Of a stretch of DNA of 64,000 nt, positions 1 to 8,656 are shown in pieces; positions within the stretch are counted from its first letter, which is position 1, and each line of letters starts with the position of its first letter. The notes beneath the pieces are model-generated. The model searched no databases and was not told the origin of the DNA. It was given only the letters and a program-made list of their open reading frames with translations. The DNA comes from JBELHJ01 sp042091495 (GTDB lineage: Bacteria; Bacteroidota; Bacteroidia; Flavobacteriales; Flavobacteriaceae), in assembly GCA_042091495.1 (NCBI GenBank), contig JBELHJ010000004.1, forward strand, positions 9,245 to 73,244. The letters are read 5' to 3'. Position numbers and translations under genes: made by a program.

Positions 1-150
1 GTTGATATTGATTATACAATGAACGTTGTAATGAAAATTAACGATTCATTTTCAACCAATTTGACTTTCCAAACCATATATGATGATAATGCTTTTAGAG
101 GCTTTCAGGTCAGGGAAGTATTTGGTTTAGGAATCAATTACGGATTTTAA
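1..150 (+). CDS. C-terminal end of an outer-membrane beta-barrel-like protein (DUF3078-like), partial
   Basis: An open frame enters from the left edge and ends at a TAA at 148-150, giving the last 49 residues of a protein. The fragment has alternating polar/hydrophobic strands and finishes in Gly-Phe, as outer-membrane beta-barrel proteins usually do. The wording (VREVFGLGINYGF at the end) resembles DUF3078 family proteins of Flavobacteriia, which I recall as lying close to hflX in relatives; that link is from memory. It converges on hflX with a shared terminator. The start and the rest of the protein are outside the window, so the family call is tentative. Confidence 0.45.
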   Translation, partial: VDIDYTMNVVMKINDSFSTNLTFQTIYDDNAFRGFQVREVFGLGINYGF

Positions 151-176
151 AAAAAGAGTGCTTAAGCACTCTTTTT
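151..176. terminator. Bidirectional intrinsic terminator between the DUF3078-like gene and hflX
   Basis: A perfect inverted repeat, AAAAAGAGTGCTT/AAGCACTCTTTTT, sits directly between the two convergent stop codons. It has an A-tract on the left and a T-tract on the right, so it can end transcription from both sides. Confidence 0.85.
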
Positions 177-177
177 T

Positions 178-1392
178 TTATTCAATAGTCTCTATATCTG
201 GATAGAGAAAATGATTATAAGGGAAACGTTGGATGTGTATTTTTCTAACTTCTCGGTAAACCATTTTTCTAAAATCATTCAGATTTTCCTTGTTTAGAGC
301 AGAAATAAAAAGGGCATTGCCTTCTAATTTTCTCATCCATGTTTTTTCCCAATCTTCAATGGAGTAATTAGCTTTTGATTTTTCTTGATTAATAGTATCA
401 TGATCATCAGAGACTTCTGGAGTATAGGCATCAATTTTATTGAAAACCATTATAGTTGGTTTATCATTACTCTTAATCTCGCCTAAGATTTTATTAACAG
501 AGGCGATATGCTCTTCAAAATTTGAGTGTGAAATATCAACAACATGAAGAAGTAAATCAGCTTCTCTCACTTCGTCTAAAGTACTTTTAAAAGATTCTAC
601 CAATTGGGTAGGAAGCTTTCTAATAAAACCTACGGTATCACTAATTAAGAATGGTAAATTTTCTACAACTACTTTTCTAACAGTTGTATCTAATGTGGCA
701 AAAAGTTTATTCTCTGCAAAAACTTTACTCTTACTTACCACATTCATAAGTGTTGATTTACCTACGTTCGTATAGCCAACAAGTGCAACTCTAACTAGTT
801 TTCCTCTATTACCACGTTGAACGGCCATTTGTTTATCAATAGCTTTAATTTTAGATTTAAGTAAACTGATTTTATCTCGAACAATTCGGCGGTCTGTTTC
901 TATTTCTGTTTCACCAGGACCTCGCATACCAATACCACCTTTTTGCCGTTCTAAATGCGTCCACATTCCCTTGAGTCTAGGCAGTAAGTATTCGCATTGT
1001 GCCAATTCTACTTGAGTTCTCGCATAACTAGTTTCTGCTCGTTGTGCAAAAATATCAAGAATAAGATTGGTGCGATCTAGAACTTTACAGTTCAAAATTT
1101 TGCTGATGTTTCGTTCTTGTGCAGGTGAAAGTTCATCATCAAAAATAGCGGTACTCACTTCGTTTTCTTTTATGTAATTTTCAACCTCTTCCATTTTACC
1201 AGTTCCTATGAAAGTCTTTGGGTTGGGAATTGTCATTTTTTGAACAAACCGTTTTAATACTTTTCCGCCAGCAGTAAAAGTCAGAAATTCTAATTCATCT
1301 AAATATTCAGTGGCACTTTTTTCATCTTGATCTTTGGTAATAACACCAACAAGAACAGCGGATTCAAGAGCAATATTTTTCTTTTCTATCAT
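178..1392 (-). CDS. hflX: GTPase HflX, ribosome-splitting GTPase
   Basis: The 404-residue protein has the HflX layout: an N-terminal HflX domain, the family signature GIGMRGPGETEIE at about residues 153-165, a coiled linker, and a G domain with the P-loop GYTNVGKST (about 206-214), DTVG (about 252-255) and NKID. HflX binds the 50S subunit and splits stalled or stress-inactivated ribosomes in the cytoplasm (family knowledge). Length is normal. A TAnnTTTG box lies 16 nt upstream of the ATG, so the gene probably has its own promoter and a very short leader. It shares a bidirectional terminator with the gene to its left. Confidence 0.95.
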   Translation of the reverse strand: MIEKKNIALESAVLVGVITKDQDEKSATEYLDELEFLTFTAGGKVLKRFVQKMTIPNPKTFIGTGKMEEVENYIKENEVSTAIFDDELSPAQERNISKILNCKVLDRTNLILDIFAQRAETSYARTQVELAQCEYLLPRLKGMWTHLERQKGGIGMRGPGETEIETDRRIVRDKISLLKSKIKAIDKQMAVQRGNRGKLVRVALVGYTNVGKSTLMNVVSKSKVFAENKLFATLDTTVRKVVVENLPFLISDTVGFIRKLPTQLVESFKSTLDEVREADLLLHVVDISHSNFEEHIASVNKILGEIKSNDKPTIMVFNKIDAYTPEVSDDHDTINQEKSKANYSIEDWEKTWMRKLEGNALFISALNKENLNDFRKMVYREVRKIHIQRFPYNHFLYPDIETIE

Positions 1393-1408
1393 TCATTAAA
1401 ATAAAGTG

Positions 1409-1416
1409 CAAAGTTA
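1409..1416 (-). promoter_or_regulatory. Candidate -7 promoter element for hflX
   Basis: TAACTTTG on the minus strand matches the Bacteroidota -7 consensus TAnnTTTG exactly and ends 16 nt before the hflX ATG. I see no well-spaced TTG at -33, so support is from the -7 box only. Confidence 0.45.
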
Positions 1417-1468
1417 CATAATACTTAAACAAATGTTTTACTTAATTTTAAATCTAAATTCTTAGGTT

Positions 1469-2395
1469 TTGAAAAACAACTATGCTCTAGTGTTTTATAA
1501 TGTTGAAAATCTGTTTGATACGATAGACGACCCTATTACCAATGATAATGAGTTTCTTCCAAATGCAAAAAAACACTGGTCTACAAGAAAATACAAACGA
1601 AAACTTAAAAATATTGCTTCAGTTATACACAGAATTCATTCAGATACAAATCATATTCCATTCATCGTAGGATTAGCAGAAGTTGAAAACAGAAGCGTTT
1701 TGCAAGATTTAATAAATCAAGACGAACTTAGAGATTATAATTTTGATTATGTTCATTTTGATTCTAGAGATGCTAGAGGTATAGATGTTTCTTTGTTGTT
1801 CAATAAGTCATTATTTGAAATTGTGCTTTCTAAAACGTTTCCTATTGATATTCAACAAAATGATTTATCAGAGCCAACAAGAGATATTCTTTGTGTTAAA
1901 GGACTTTTTCATAATAATCCAATTCATGTTTTGGTAAATCATTGGCCCTCGAGAAGAGAAGGGGTCAAGGAAACCGCTTTTAAGCGATTGCATCTTTCTC
2001 AAAAATTAAATTCTATAGTCAAAACAATTTATGAAGAAGATTCAAAGGCGAATATTATTGTTATGGGTGATTTTAATGATAACCCCAGGAATGACAGCTT
2101 ACAGAATTTAGTTTTAAATAATAACTTATTTAATCCCTTTACTAAACTTTGGTCTTGGAACAGTGGAACACTAATTCATAAGCGCAAGTGGTATCTTTTT
2201 GATCAAATTTTATTATCAAAAAATTTTAAGACGAGTCATTTTTTTAAGTTTTCATCTGCAGCAATTTTCAATCCATCATTTATTCAAGTTCAAAAGGGTA
2301 AATTTAAAGGAACGCCAAAGCGATCATACGCCGGTGACAAACATTTAGCAGGCTATAGTGATCATTTTCCCGTTTATGTGTCGATGAAAGGATAA
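1469..2395 (+). CDS. Endonuclease/exonuclease/phosphatase family protein, no signal peptide
   Basis: A 308-residue EEP-fold (DNase I-like) phosphodiesterase. The family residues are visible along the chain: NVENLFD near the N-terminus, AEVENR, NHWPSRR, MGDFNDNP, and the closing YSDHFPV with the catalytic histidine. Substrate (DNA, RNA or a phosphoester) cannot be read from sequence. It starts with TTG, since no ATG lies in frame nearby and the family's N-terminal motif begins almost at once. It lacks a signal peptide, so it is probably cytoplasmic. This contrasts with its clear paralog at 14986-16038, which is exported. It is monocistronic between hflX and the adhesin locus. Confidence 0.85.
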   Translation: MKNNYALVFYNVENLFDTIDDPITNDNEFLPNAKKHWSTRKYKRKLKNIASVIHRIHSDTNHIPFIVGLAEVENRSVLQDLINQDELRDYNFDYVHFDSRDARGIDVSLLFNKSLFEIVLSKTFPIDIQQNDLSEPTRDILCVKGLFHNNPIHVLVNHWPSRREGVKETAFKRLHLSQKLNSIVKTIYEEDSKANIIVMGDFNDNPRNDSLQNLVLNNNLFNPFTKLWSWNSGTLIHKRKWYLFDQILLSKNFKTSHFFKFSSAAIFNPSFIQVQKGKFKGTPKRSYAGDKHLAGYSDHFPVYVSMKG

Positions 2396-2609
2396 TAAAA
2401 ATTGTTTTTATGCATTAATCTTACTTTTAGCGTAGTATTTTTCTTTATTATTACTTTTTTTAAGAATTTTACTTCTATTTAATAAAAATAGGAATAATGC
2501 TATTATTTGTTAGATATATTGTAGCATATCGTAGATATTTTTCGTTATTTTGGCCGCAAAATAATCAAAATCAACACTTTTGATTAAAAAAAATGATAAT
2601 TGCAATAAA

Positions 2610-5600
2610 ATGAATCGTTTAAAACACACCCCCCTACTTTTAATTTTATTTTGCTTGAGCTTGAATGTGGGCTTGGCTCAGGTTAATTGTTCAAATGGTC
2701 AATCTGGAACTGTTTGGCAAGAGAATTTTAATGTAGATAAAATTAGTTCAGGATCAAATTACTCATGGACTACAGATTGGACTGGCGAAATTGGATTTAA
2801 TAATGCAGGAGATATTAAGAATTCCAATTGGGGATTTTTGACTGCTCAGGAAAATGAAAATTGGAATGGAAGACATACTGGCCCTATTGTGGCTTCTGAT
2901 TATTTAAATTCTGGTGGAGATGGTGGTAAGTTTTTGATTTACAAATCAAATGGTTTAAATAAACCTGAAGCTGAAATTGTTTCTCCTGCTATTGATTTAA
3001 GCACCTTTAATGGAGATGGAGAATTGTCGTTTCTTGTCTATCAGTATGGAGGACAAGGTAATTTACAAACCTCAGGTATAGGTGAATTAAAGTTGTATGC
3101 AAAAGAGGCTGGAACTTCTAATTGGAATCTATTAACCTTAAATATGCCTGCGCAACAAATTACAAATAGTGAAGCATGGAGTAAGGTTACGGTTGATATT
3201 TCGTCTTACGTTGGTAAAGAGATTCAAATAAAATTTTCATACAGAGACAAAGAACCATCGACACCTAACAATTCAGGAAATATAGCTATTGATAGTATAA
3301 GTATTGAAACTTGTGTTCCTGCGGATTTCTGTTCTAATGGTATAGTTACGACTTCTAATATTACTAGTAATACAGTAAATCTTAACTGGTCTGGAGATGC
3401 ATCAGATTGGGAGTATATTCTACAACTTAAAGATGGGAGTGTACCAACAGTTTCAGATTCAGGAGTGGTTGTAAATACAACTAGTGATAACGCAATCGGT
3501 CTTAATTCTTTTACAGATTATGAAGTATATTATAGGGCTATTTGTAACTCAAATGCCAAGAGTAATTGGGGTCTTACTTCTTTTAAAACTGAAATGCAAT
3601 ATGATTTTGTAGTAGCCCCAGGAGCTCCTGTAACATCTACCTATGTATATGATGATTCTGAAGATGTAATTAGATTTGAGTCAACTAATGGTGCTCCTAT
3701 CCATGTAAGATTTAACACAGGGGAGTTGACATTAGATGCTGCTGTAGGTAAAATAAATGATTATGATAAATTAATTGTCAAGAATGGATCAGGTGTTAAC
3801 TTGGATGTTGAACACTGGGTAGATAATGCAGCAGGGAATGTCGATATTTCAGATTTAACATTTGTATCAAATGATGGTGTTTTAGAATATTATATCCAAA
3901 ACAATGCTAATAGTTCAACTAGCAATCTTAACCCCATAAATGTTACAGCCACGGTACTATCTAATGGTTGTACTCCTCCAGATGTTGAGTTTACAAAGTA
4001 TTTTAAATTGGAAGATATTGCCAGTGGTAATGAGCAGTTTTTTGTTAAGGTTAAAGTTAATGAAGCCTCTGGAACTTATGATTTGTCCAACAACCAAGGT
4101 TTATCTAATGAAAGTATAGCTGCAGGTGAAGAATTTATTACAGGCCCTTTTGAATTTAATAAAGATGTGATTCTTCAAGTTAATGAATCTGGTAATGTCG
4201 ATTGTTTTTCACAAAGTGGACCCTTCCTAAATGTATCTGAACTTAAGCCAATTAATGATGAGCCTGAAGGTGCTATTATTTTAAAAGATATTAATGATGG
4301 TGGTCAGCCTGAGACAACATATCATATGGAAGCAACACCATCTAGTATTCCTGGTTCAAATATTAGTGCTGCAAATGATGATGTATGGTTTAAATTTAAT
4401 GCTGAAAAAAATGTTTACAGAGTCACAATATATGATGCTATAAACGAAGGAGAGATATTCCATGCCAGATATGTGTTATACAAAGATTTAGATTCTACTT
4501 CTGGTATAGATCTTGAATTGGTGTATAGTGAAAATGGTGCAGCCTTACCTTCTACAAGACAATATATTACACCAATTTTAGAGGTTGGTACAGATTATTA
4601 TCTAAGAGTATACACCAGAAGTAATGAAGTGGAAACAGGTCAAATGGATGTTGCTATTAGTTATGGCCCAGAATTAGATCTTGCTATACCAGATGTGGAA
4701 AATACATTCTGTAACCAACAAATAGATGATCTTGACAGGCCTTACTGGGAGACGAACAATACTATAGGATTAGTTAACTACAGTAAACCAGCATGTTTTG
4801 CATATGCAGGTAATCCAAGGTTTGTTTTAATTGAAACGGGTAAAAATTTAGATCCTAACGGTGAGAATATTGAATTTAAAGTGCAAGTTTTTCCAGGAAT
4901 CTTTGAAGATTTAGAATTAGAAATCAAATCTGTTTCGTTTTTAGGTTCAGAAAACCCCAATCTAAGTATTAACGATATAGCAACATACGAAACTGGTTTT
5001 ATATCTGTTGAAAATAGTGGAAAATTTAAAGTTTTATCTGTTGCTACTGAAGTTCTGAATCCAGGTTCTGCCAATGAAGATATTAAATATACTTTCACTT
5101 CAAAAAATAATTCGCATGAGACAAAATTTTCTTTTTACGATGTCTCAGATTTTATTTTAGAAACCTCATCTTTTACGTATGAACTAAAAACTAATGAAAA
5201 AAGTGTAAAGTATAAGCGATTGGGTGCTGATTTAGATTTATCTGCTGCTGCATGGAAAGTTGAAGGTGAATTAAATGATCTTAGGTATTTAGATAGTGAT
5301 GAAGCTTTAGCATGTCAAAAACACGAAGGCGATAGAATGTCTCCAAGATACTTATCAATATCTAATGCTAAACCAGACGAAAAGTATTTAATTTTAGTAG
5401 CTACTTCATGGATAAATTCTCAGGCAACTATAAGAGTTACACAAGTAGATGGTACAAAAACAGCAAGCAGTGCTGATTTTGAAATTAACTCTGGTGGAGC
5501 AAGTTTTATTGAGGTTTGTGACCAAGATTCTTATGAAATAACAACGACTTCACAATTGGTTGAAACCTTAATTTGGACAGGTCCTGACGGTAATGAAATA

Positions 5601-7313
5601 ACTGACGCAAGAAACAATTCAAGTTATACAATTACTGAAGGTGGAGTTTATAAAATACAGGCTACAGGTTTTTGTGGAGATATTATTGAGGATGAAATTA
5701 ATGTATTCTTTAAACCAGAAGCATACCAGGTATTTCCAGAAAAGGCATGTGCTTCTTCTTCAGTCTTTGATTTAGATGCTTTAAAAGCGGATATCAGAGG
5801 GTCAATACAGCAAGACAAGTTTTTCCTATATCCGGTAACGTATTATTTATCTCAAGATGCTGCCATAAATGAAGTTGATCCTTTAACTCCAAATACAGAT
5901 GGCTTGTATGAACTAGAATCTGGCACCGAGGTTTTCGTTAGGGTTGATAATAGTGTAACAACTGGAGCGTGTTTTAATGTAGAGACATCTTTTATTTTAG
6001 AAACTAAAGCTGGTCCAACAATTAATATTGATTCTTCATTAACCTCATATTGTGAGGACAATGATTCAGATGATATTGTTAATGCAATAGTAGACCTAAA
6101 TTCGATAGTTTCAGCTGCAGATACTAGCTTTAAGTTTTATGACATTAATGACGTTGAAATTGCTACAACTTCAAGTTATCTTGCTGCAGACCAAGCAGTC
6201 ATTAAAGTTTTAGCAACTTCTGATATTGATGGTTGTGAATCTAAAGCTTCTTTTACTATTTCGATTAGTTCAAGAATAGTTCCAGTATTTGACGCTGTTG
6301 CTCCTTTATGTGAAACTGAAACGATTACTTTACCAACAACATCTAATAATGGAATTACTGGAGAGTGGGTATTGCTTAATTCAACAACTACTTCAAAAGA
6401 GTATATTTTCACCCCAGATAGTTCATTTTGTGCAAAAGAGGTAAATATGGTTGTGGATATAACCGTTTTGGAAACACCTACTTTTACTCAATTTGATCCA
6501 GTTTGTGAGACAGATACCGTTAATCTTCCAACGACATCTTTAAATAGTATAACTGGAGAGTGGGCTCTTATTTCTGAGGATGCAGATTCTAAAAATTACG
6601 AATTTACTCCAGATGTTGGTCAGTGTGCTAATACTGCTCAAATGATTATTCAAAAAATTGCATTAGAAATGCCTAATTTTAGTCAATTTGATCCAATTTG
6701 TGAAACACAGTCTGTAAGCTTGCCTTCGACTTCAATAAATGGAATTACAGGTACATGGGCATTGATTTCAGAGGATGCTTCATCAGCAAGTTATGAATTT
6801 ACTCCAGATGTAAATCAATGTGCTGATGTTACCACCATGGTAGTTCAAATTAATGAACTTATGATACCATATTTTGAGCAAATTGAACCAATATGTTCTG
6901 GTTCAGAAGTTCAATTACCAAATGTTTCTGAGGGTGGCGCTAATATTTCAGGTGAGTGGAGTCTTATCGATGAATCTATTAATTACTTGGTCTATGAATT
7001 TACTCCAAATTCTAATCAATGTGCTTCAGATGTTGAAATGACAATTGAAATTATTGGTTGTGAAGTTCCTGAAGGATTTTCTCCTAATGGCGACGCCTAT
7101 AATCAGTTTTTTGATTTGAGTTCTTTTGGTGTAAAAAGATTAGAAGTTTATAATCGTTATGGAAAACTTGTGTACAGCAGAAATAATTACAAGAAAGAGT
7201 GGTTTGGTCAAGACTCAGGGAATGGAGCTTTACCAACCGGAACCTACTTTTACATTATTACATTTAATGATAATTCAAAACCAAAAACAGGTAGTGTATA
7301 TATAAATAGATAA
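2610..7313 (+). CDS. Giant secreted adhesin-like protein with T9SS type B sorting domain
   Basis: About 1567 residues. The frame is open from a TTG at 2580, but the ATG at 2610 gives a classic signal peptide (MNRLKHTPLLLILFCLSLN, cleaved near GLAQ), so I chose it. After the signal come a choice-of-anchor J/MAM-like module (WQENFN...), a fibronectin type III-like module, several beta-sandwich stretches, four tandem repeats of 65 residues (coding 6279 to about 7065), and a gliding-motility-associated C-terminal domain (CHU_C, type B T9SS signal) beginning at GFSPNGD. Such proteins cross the outer membrane by T9SS and sit on the surface. The PorP/SprF and OmpA genes downstream fit a SprB-like adhesin locus. 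Ligand unknown. Confidence 0.88.
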   Translation: MNRLKHTPLLLILFCLSLNVGLAQVNCSNGQSGTVWQENFNVDKISSGSNYSWTTDWTGEIGFNNAGDIKNSNWGFLTAQENENWNGRHTGPIVASDYLNSGGDGGKFLIYKSNGLNKPEAEIVSPAIDLSTFNGDGELSFLVYQYGGQGNLQTSGIGELKLYAKEAGTSNWNLLTLNMPAQQITNSEAWSKVTVDISSYVGKEIQIKFSYRDKEPSTPNNSGNIAIDSISIETCVPADFCSNGIVTTSNITSNTVNLNWSGDASDWEYILQLKDGSVPTVSDSGVVVNTTSDNAIGLNSFTDYEVYYRAICNSNAKSNWGLTSFKTEMQYDFVVAPGAPVTSTYVYDDSEDVIRFESTNGAPIHVRFNTGELTLDAAVGKINDYDKLIVKNGSGVNLDVEHWVDNAAGNVDISDLTFVSNDGVLEYYIQNNANSSTSNLNPINVTATVLSNGCTPPDVEFTKYFKLEDIASGNEQFFVKVKVNEASGTYDLSNNQGLSNESIAAGEEFITGPFEFNKDVILQVNESGNVDCFSQSGPFLNVSELKPINDEPEGAIILKDINDGGQPETTYHMEATPSSIPGSNISAANDDVWFKFNAEKNVYRVTIYDAINEGEIFHARYVLYKDLDSTSGIDLELVYSENGAALPSTRQYITPILEVGTDYYLRVYTRSNEVETGQMDVAISYGPELDLAIPDVENTFCNQQIDDLDRPYWETNNTIGLVNYSKPACFAYAGNPRFVLIETGKNLDPNGENIEFKVQVFPGIFEDLELEIKSVSFLGSENPNLSINDIATYETGFISVENSGKFKVLSVATEVLNPGSANEDIKYTFTSKNNSHETKFSFYDVSDFILETSSFTYELKTNEKSVKYKRLGADLDLSAAAWKVEGELNDLRYLDSDEALACQKHEGDRMSPRYLSISNAKPDEKYLILVATSWINSQATIRVTQVDGTKTASSADFEINSGGASFIEVCDQDSYEITTTSQLVETLIWTGPDGNEITDARNNSSYTITEGGVYKIQATGFCGDIIEDEINVFFKPEAYQVFPEKACASSSVFDLDALKADIRGSIQQDKFFLYPVTYYLSQDAAINEVDPLTPNTDGLYELESGTEVFVRVDNSVTTGACFNVETSFILETKAGPTINIDSSLTSYCEDNDSDDIVNAIVDLNSIVSAADTSFKFYDINDVEIATTSSYLAADQAVIKVLATSDIDGCESKASFTISISSRIVPVFDAVAPLCETETITLPTTSNNGITGEWVLLNSTTTSKEYIFTPDSSFCAKEVNMVVDITVLETPTFTQFDPVCETDTVNLPTTSLNSITGEWALISEDADSKNYEFTPDVGQCANTAQMIIQKIALEMPNFSQFDPICETQSVSLPSTSINGITGTWALISEDASSASYEFTPDVNQCADVTTMVVQINELMIPYFEQIEPICSGSEVQLPNVSEGGANISGEWSLIDESINYLVYEFTPNSNQCASDVEMTIEIIGCEVPEGFSPNGDAYNQFFDLSSFGVKRLEVYNRYGKLVYSRNNYKKEWFGQDSGNGALPTGTYFYIITFNDNSKPKTGSVYINR
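6279..7065 (+). repeat. Four tandem ~195-bp repeats inside the adhesin gene
   Basis: Four units begin at about 6279, 6474, 6669 and 6864, exactly 195 bp apart. Each encodes the pattern F-x-x-x-x-P-x-C-E-T ... LPTTS ... ITGEW ... YEFTPD ... CA. The last unit is slightly longer in its middle. The units have diverged at DNA level, so this is an old intragenic duplication. Two cysteines per unit suggest a disulfide-stabilised beta-sandwich. Confidence 0.85.
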
Positions 7314-7351
7314 TAAAAATTAATCATCACCCCCCATGAAAACCTCAAATT

Positions 7352-7657
7352 ATGAATAAAAGTATTTTACTTTTTTTAGGGCTTGTTTGCAACTTTATGG
7401 TTGCTCAGGACATACCTGAAGCTATATCTCCAAATGGAGACGAATACAATCAATATTTTGATTTAAGTACACTTAATGTGAATAAATTAGAAATCTATAA
7501 CCGTTATGGAAAACTTGTTTATAGTAGAAATAACTATAAAAAGGAATGGTATGGACAAGATTTTGGAAATGGTGCATTACCAACAGGAACTTATTTCTAC
7601 ATCATTACAACAAGTGACAAAAAGCAAAAAACCGGATCAGTTTACATAAATAGATAA
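7352..7657 (+). CDS. Short secreted protein: signal peptide plus free-standing T9SS type B (CHU_C) domain
   Basis: 101 residues. An 18-residue signal peptide (MNKSILLFLGLVCNFMVA, then QD) is joined almost directly to a gliding-motility-associated C-terminal domain starting at AISPNGD. The domain is about 80% identical to the C-terminus of the giant adhesin just upstream, with stretches such as YNRYGKLVYSRNNYKKEW shared exactly. The DNA differs mainly at third codon positions, so the copy is old and kept under selection rather than decaying. No passenger domain is present. It lies 38 bp after the adhesin and 1 bp before porP/sprF, so it is co-transcribed with them. The role is unknown; it could occupy or regulate the T9SS PorP/SprF adaptor, or be a deletion remnant of a second adhesin. 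Confidence 0.8.
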   Translation: MNKSILLFLGLVCNFMVAQDIPEAISPNGDEYNQYFDLSTLNVNKLEIYNRYGKLVYSRNNYKKEWYGQDFGNGALPTGTYFYIITTSDKKQKTGSVYINR

Positions 7658-7658
7658 A

Positions 7659-8636
7659 ATGAGAATAATAAATACAACAATTAAAAAACTTTACATACTA
7701 GCATTTTTGTTGCTAAGTATTACAATGTCTGGACAGCAAGATCCCCAGTATACACAATACATGTATAATATGGCGGTAATAAATCCAGCTTATGCAGGTT
7801 CAAAAGAAACCATATCTACAGGAATTTTATACAGAGACCAATGGAGCGGAGTTTCTGGTGCTCCAGTAACCAAAACATTTTTTGGGCATAGTCCAGTGGG
7901 GAATAATGTTGGTCTTGGATTATCAGTGATTTCTGATGAAATTGGACCTGTTCAAGAAACAAACTCTTATGTTGATTTTTCTTACACTGTTAAGTTAGGT
8001 GGGCAACATAATTTAGCGTTTGGTTTAAAAGCCGGAGCTACTTTTCATAATATAGGCTTGACAGGTCTAGATGGAGTAGATGCTAATGATCCTTTATTTT
8101 CACAGGACATTAATAAAGTCTCTCCTAATCTAGGTGGAGGGATTTTCTACTATACCAATAAATTTTATTTCTCTGCTTCTGTTCCAAACATGATTGAAAC
8201 TTATTTCATTCAGGATGGAGATGATGAGTATCAATTTGGTTCAGAGCGTATGCACTTATTTGTGACTTCAGGATACGTTTTTAATCTCTCTGATGGAATT
8301 AAATTTAAGCCATCTTTCATGTTAAAGCTTTTGTCTCCTTTAAATCCAGAGGCTAAAGCACCATATGATAAGTTTAGGGTAGCAGTACCAAAATCATATG
8401 ATTTAAACGCCAATTTCCTTTTTTACGATGTATTGGAATTAGGAGTGTCATATAGAAATGCTGACTCTTGGTCTGGTTTAGTAAACTTTGCAATAACTCC
8501 AAACTTAAGAGTTGGTTATGCATACGATGCTGTTACCTCTAACATAAAGCAGTTTGCTCCTGCATCTCACGAATTTATATTATTATTTGATTTAGACTTT
8601 GGAAGACGTGTATCTCGATCTCCAAGATTCTTTTAA
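7659..8636 (+). CDS. PorP/SprF family type IX secretion outer-membrane protein
   Basis: 325 residues with an N-terminal signal sequence and the family opening QDPQYTQYMYN...NPAYAG right after it, followed by the typical beta-barrel with conserved YRDQW. PorP/SprF proteins are 14-strand-type outer-membrane barrels; SprF is needed for surface delivery of the SprB adhesin, and paralogs pair with neighbouring CHU_C cargo (family knowledge). Here the gene follows the CHU_C mini-gene by 1 bp and precedes an OmpA protein, so this copy is likely dedicated to the adhesin at 2610-7313. Length is normal. Confidence 0.9.
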   Translation: MRIINTTIKKLYILAFLLLSITMSGQQDPQYTQYMYNMAVINPAYAGSKETISTGILYRDQWSGVSGAPVTKTFFGHSPVGNNVGLGLSVISDEIGPVQETNSYVDFSYTVKLGGQHNLAFGLKAGATFHNIGLTGLDGVDANDPLFSQDINKVSPNLGGGIFYYTNKFYFSASVPNMIETYFIQDGDDEYQFGSERMHLFVTSGYVFNLSDGIKFKPSFMLKLLSPLNPEAKAPYDKFRVAVPKSYDLNANFLFYDVLELGVSYRNADSWSGLVNFAITPNLRVGYAYDAVTSNIKQFAPASHEFILLFDLDFGRRVSRSPRFF

Positions 8637-8656
8637 AATAGACACAACACAAAATC

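Noticed and set aside
4778..5098. 106-residue frame antisense to the adhesin gene
   Set aside because: It lies fully inside a confident gene, has no recognisable domain, and its composition is that of a shadow frame.
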